From positions 1-42,667 of the forward strand of contig JALTEW010000453.1 in NCBI GenBank assembly GCA_027073795.1: a stretch of DNA of 42,667 nucleotides, read 5' to 3'. The notes beneath the pieces are model-generated. The model saw only the letters and a program-made list of their open reading frames with translations, had not been told where the DNA came from and ran no database searches. The stretch is from a bacterium. GTDB lineage: Bacteria > Desulfobacterota > S145-22. Of the stretch, positions 40,687 through 42,667 are shown one piece after another. Made by a program: the position numbers and the translations under genes. Positions within the stretch are counted from its first letter, which is position 1. Every line of letters starts with the position of its first letter.

Positions 40687-42461
40687 CGTCCAAAAATTTT
40701 CTCAAGATCTTTGAGCGTCAGAAAATATATAAAGGAACGTCCATGTGGACAGCTCAGGGGAACCGATTCACGCGTGATCTGGTCTAGAAGGCTATAAGCC
40801 TCTGGAATGGTCACCTCATCCTGCCCCCGACTTGCGCTGTGACATGCAATCGTTGCCAGGAACTTATCCGCCTTTTCCGATAAGCCCTCCATATCAGAGA
40901 CCTCGGAAAACTCCTGCAGAAGCTCTCTGATGAGAGATTCCGCCTCCTCTTGTCGCACCCACTGGGGGAGAGAAACCACCCGCAGGGTCCCCTCACCAAA
41001 GGGTTCCAAAACGACTCCCATCCTCTTCAGGTAAGGTCCCGTGACCTCAACCATCTGCGCCTCTCCCCTGTCTACGGACAGCACAACGGGAAAAAGACAG
41101 CGCTGGGTGGGAACGTAATCCTTATAGGTACGCTTGAGGCGTTCAAAGATCAACCGTTCATGTGCTGCATGCTTGTCGACAATAAAAATACCATCCGAAA
41201 AGGCACCCACAATGTAGGTATTGGAAACGACACCCAGCACTCGGTATTCACTCGGAATCACGGAAGACCTGGCAGAAAAAGCGGCCGATGGAGGTAACGG
41301 TGGCCCTTCCACTTTGTATGACGGTGCATATGGTTCTGATACTGCAAAGGGAAAACGAAACAACATGCCTTTAACATCACTCCTGAAACCTGATTCTGTC
41401 GGGTCCTGGGCAACTTCACGGTCGACCGGTTCACTCGTAAACATCTGTTCCATGGCCGCCTGCACCGGATTGGGCCGGGTAGAAAGACAAGCCGCTATAG
41501 TTTTCTGTATCCAGCCAAGCATTTCATATTCATCAGAGAGACGAACCTCAAATTTTGAGGGGTGGACGTTAACATCCACTAAATTCGGGGGTAAATCCAG
41601 GCAGAGAACCCCATCCGGGATAAACCCCTTTGGTGCAACGGCATGGTAGGCACTTAAAACGGCCCGGAGTATCTTGCGATCGGTTATCCACCGACGGTTC
41701 AGGAAAAAGAAGATTCCCCGACCGCGCGCGCGGACAAAAGGAGGAATGGCAACCATCCCCCACAGGCGCGCACCATGATGGCGTGCTTCGACCGGGGTCA
41801 TGGGCTGATCCAGAACGTCTTTCCATATGTGGACCATGCGTTCCTCAACCCCGGAAACGGGTGGAATATTCAGGATGCGTCGGCCATCCTGAACAACCTC
41901 CACCTGGACGTTAAGATTAATCAGGCTCAGGGCATAAAGGGTTCTGAAGAGGTGAAACCCCTCCGTCTTGTCCGATTTCATAAAGCGCCGGCGCGCCGGC
42001 GTATTGAAAAAGATATTCCGGACCTGGATCACGGTACCCGGCGCCATGCCGCACTCCTTCACCTGGCGGATCACTCCCCCGTCAAGGGTAACCTCCGTGC
42101 CTGACGCATCTTCCGGACGCTGGGTTCGAATCACCATGCGTGACACGGCGGCGATACTCGGCAGGGCCTCCCCGCGAAAGCCCAGGGTTGTCACGCGAAA
42201 GATATCCTGCTCGTCCCGGATCTTGCTCGTAGCATGCCGTTCGATACACAGCAGCGCATCCGTGCGGGACATCCCCTCCCCGTCATCCTCCACCTCCAAG
42301 AGACGCTTCCCCATTCGCTCCAGGCGAACGACAATCCGGTGTGCCCCAGCGTCCAGGGAGTTTTCGACAAGTTCCTTCAGCACGGAAGCGGGACGCTGCA
42401 CCACCTCGCCCGCCGCGATCTTGTGGATAACAGCATCGTCTAACAGGTGGATGCGTGCCAT
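40683..42461 (-). CDS. mutL: DNA mismatch repair protein MutL, endonuclease type
   Basis: MutL couples MutS recognition to repair. The GHKL ATPase motifs are ELVENSLDAGA, DDGEGM and TLGFRGEALPSIAAVSR. The C-terminal half carries the latent nuclease motif DKHAAHERLIFERLK (DQHAxxER type), ACHSASRGQDE and CPHGRSF, where the usual CPHGRP ends in Ser. It has 592 residues. The endonuclease motif argues against a MutH-dependent system. The 206 bases upstream hold no recognisable gene. Confidence 0.94.
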   Translation of the reverse strand: MARIHLLDDAVIHKIAAGEVVQRPASVLKELVENSLDAGAHRIVVRLERMGKRLLEVEDDGEGMSRTDALLCIERHATSKIRDEQDIFRVTTLGFRGEALPSIAAVSRMVIRTQRPEDASGTEVTLDGGVIRQVKECGMAPGTVIQVRNIFFNTPARRRFMKSDKTEGFHLFRTLYALSLINLNVQVEVVQDGRRILNIPPVSGVEERMVHIWKDVLDQPMTPVEARHHGARLWGMVAIPPFVRARGRGIFFFLNRRWITDRKILRAVLSAYHAVAPKGFIPDGVLCLDLPPNLVDVNVHPSKFEVRLSDEYEMLGWIQKTIAACLSTRPNPVQAAMEQMFTSEPVDREVAQDPTESGFRSDVKGMLFRFPFAVSEPYAPSYKVEGPPLPPSAAFSARSSVIPSEYRVLGVVSNTYIVGAFSDGIFIVDKHAAHERLIFERLKRTYKDYVPTQRCLFPVVLSVDRGEAQMVEVTGPYLKRMGVVLEPFGEGTLRVVSLPQWVRQEEAESLIRELLQEFSEVSDMEGLSEKADKFLATIACHSASRGQDEVTIPEAYSLLDQITRESVPLSCPHGRSFIYFLTLKDLEKIFGR

Positions 42462-42667
42462 GACAGGTAGGGTATCAAGGGAATATTGAATAGTAAAGGG
42501 TAAAAAAGGTTAAAGGTGAAGGCAAAATGTGAAATGTAAACGCACCAAGATGGGTTGGGCGGAAGATCAGAAAATTGCTGACTTCCAAAACTGACCCCTC
42601 TTTCATCTGGTTCTATCGATTCCATCCGCGCAAACCAGCAAAGATCATCCTCCGGCCCTGACCTTCG
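42462..42667. other. Intergenic end of window, nothing identified
   Basis: I see no gene, tRNA or clear hairpin here. A weak open frame exists on the minus strand (42440-42625) but has low-complexity, unlikely protein sequence. The motif CTGACCCCT (42591-42599) also occurs at 2417-2425, which may be chance. Confidence 0.5.

Noticed and set aside
42440..42625. Small gene upstream of mutL
   Set aside because: The frame overlaps the mutL start region, has no ribosome site and encodes an implausible, aromatic-rich random sequence.

Overview
The window reads as chromosomal DNA of an anaerobic, Gram-negative bacterium, most likely a Desulfobacterota (former Deltaproteobacteria) lineage near the Syntrophia. 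This rests on gene content, not on a search. The signs are an LPS-export cluster joined to rpoN, hpf, ptsN, hprK and rapZ; UbiD/UbiA-type menaquinone genes of the futalosine kind; an archaeal-type phosphoglycerate mutase; and a locus resembling the ORP (orange protein) genes of Desulfovibrio.

Layout. 1-2235 (minus): isoprenoid and envelope precursor genes uppS, cdsA and dxr (dxr cut by the window edge). 2312-3301: an initiator tRNA, a wrecked tyrosine integrase and a degraded copy of the tRNA 3' end, together the scar of an old integrative element. 3370-5572: a small signal peptidase I, two NTF2-like proteins and an unknown protein. 5927-16693 (plus): one long, tightly packed run (apgM, pyrG, kdsD, lptC, lptA, lptB, rpoN, hpf, ptsN, hprK, rapZ, a mannose-type EIIA and HPr). 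It joins Kdo/LPS supply and export to sigma-54 and to an incomplete, probably regulatory, phosphotransfer system. 16802-19612: the methyl cycle (metK, ahcY) plus a DUF2007 protein, behind a clear sigma-70 promoter. 19654-24445: UbiD- and UbiA-type menaquinone genes followed by a complete NMT1/SsuA-like ABC importer. 24430-28412: trmFO, a Cys-rich small protein, a lipase and der.

28437-36541 is the most interesting part. A minus-strand gene set starts at a MerR-like regulator with a Cys-rich tail. It runs through a metallo-beta-lactamase-fold protein, a 58-residue HTH-like protein ending CQLGCF, an Mrp/NBP35 ATPase, a nitroreductase, three NifX-family proteins and a DUF5320 protein. After a terminator come two MinD-like ATPases with inserted 2x[4Fe-4S] ferredoxin domains. 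Just upstream, a cupin gene and a divergent cation-diffusion facilitator with a NifX-like domain fused to its C-terminus extend the metal theme. The regulator's promoter carries a perfect 20-bp palindrome and a third half-site. I infer a metal or metal-cluster handling system related to the ORP complex, but with MerR-type control and its own transporter.

36604-42461: tRNA-Phe, a Spy/CpxP-like periplasmic protein, a PflX-like radical SAM protein, a polysaccharide-deacetylase-like protein, a TldE/PmbA protein and mutL. The last 200 bases hold nothing I can identify.
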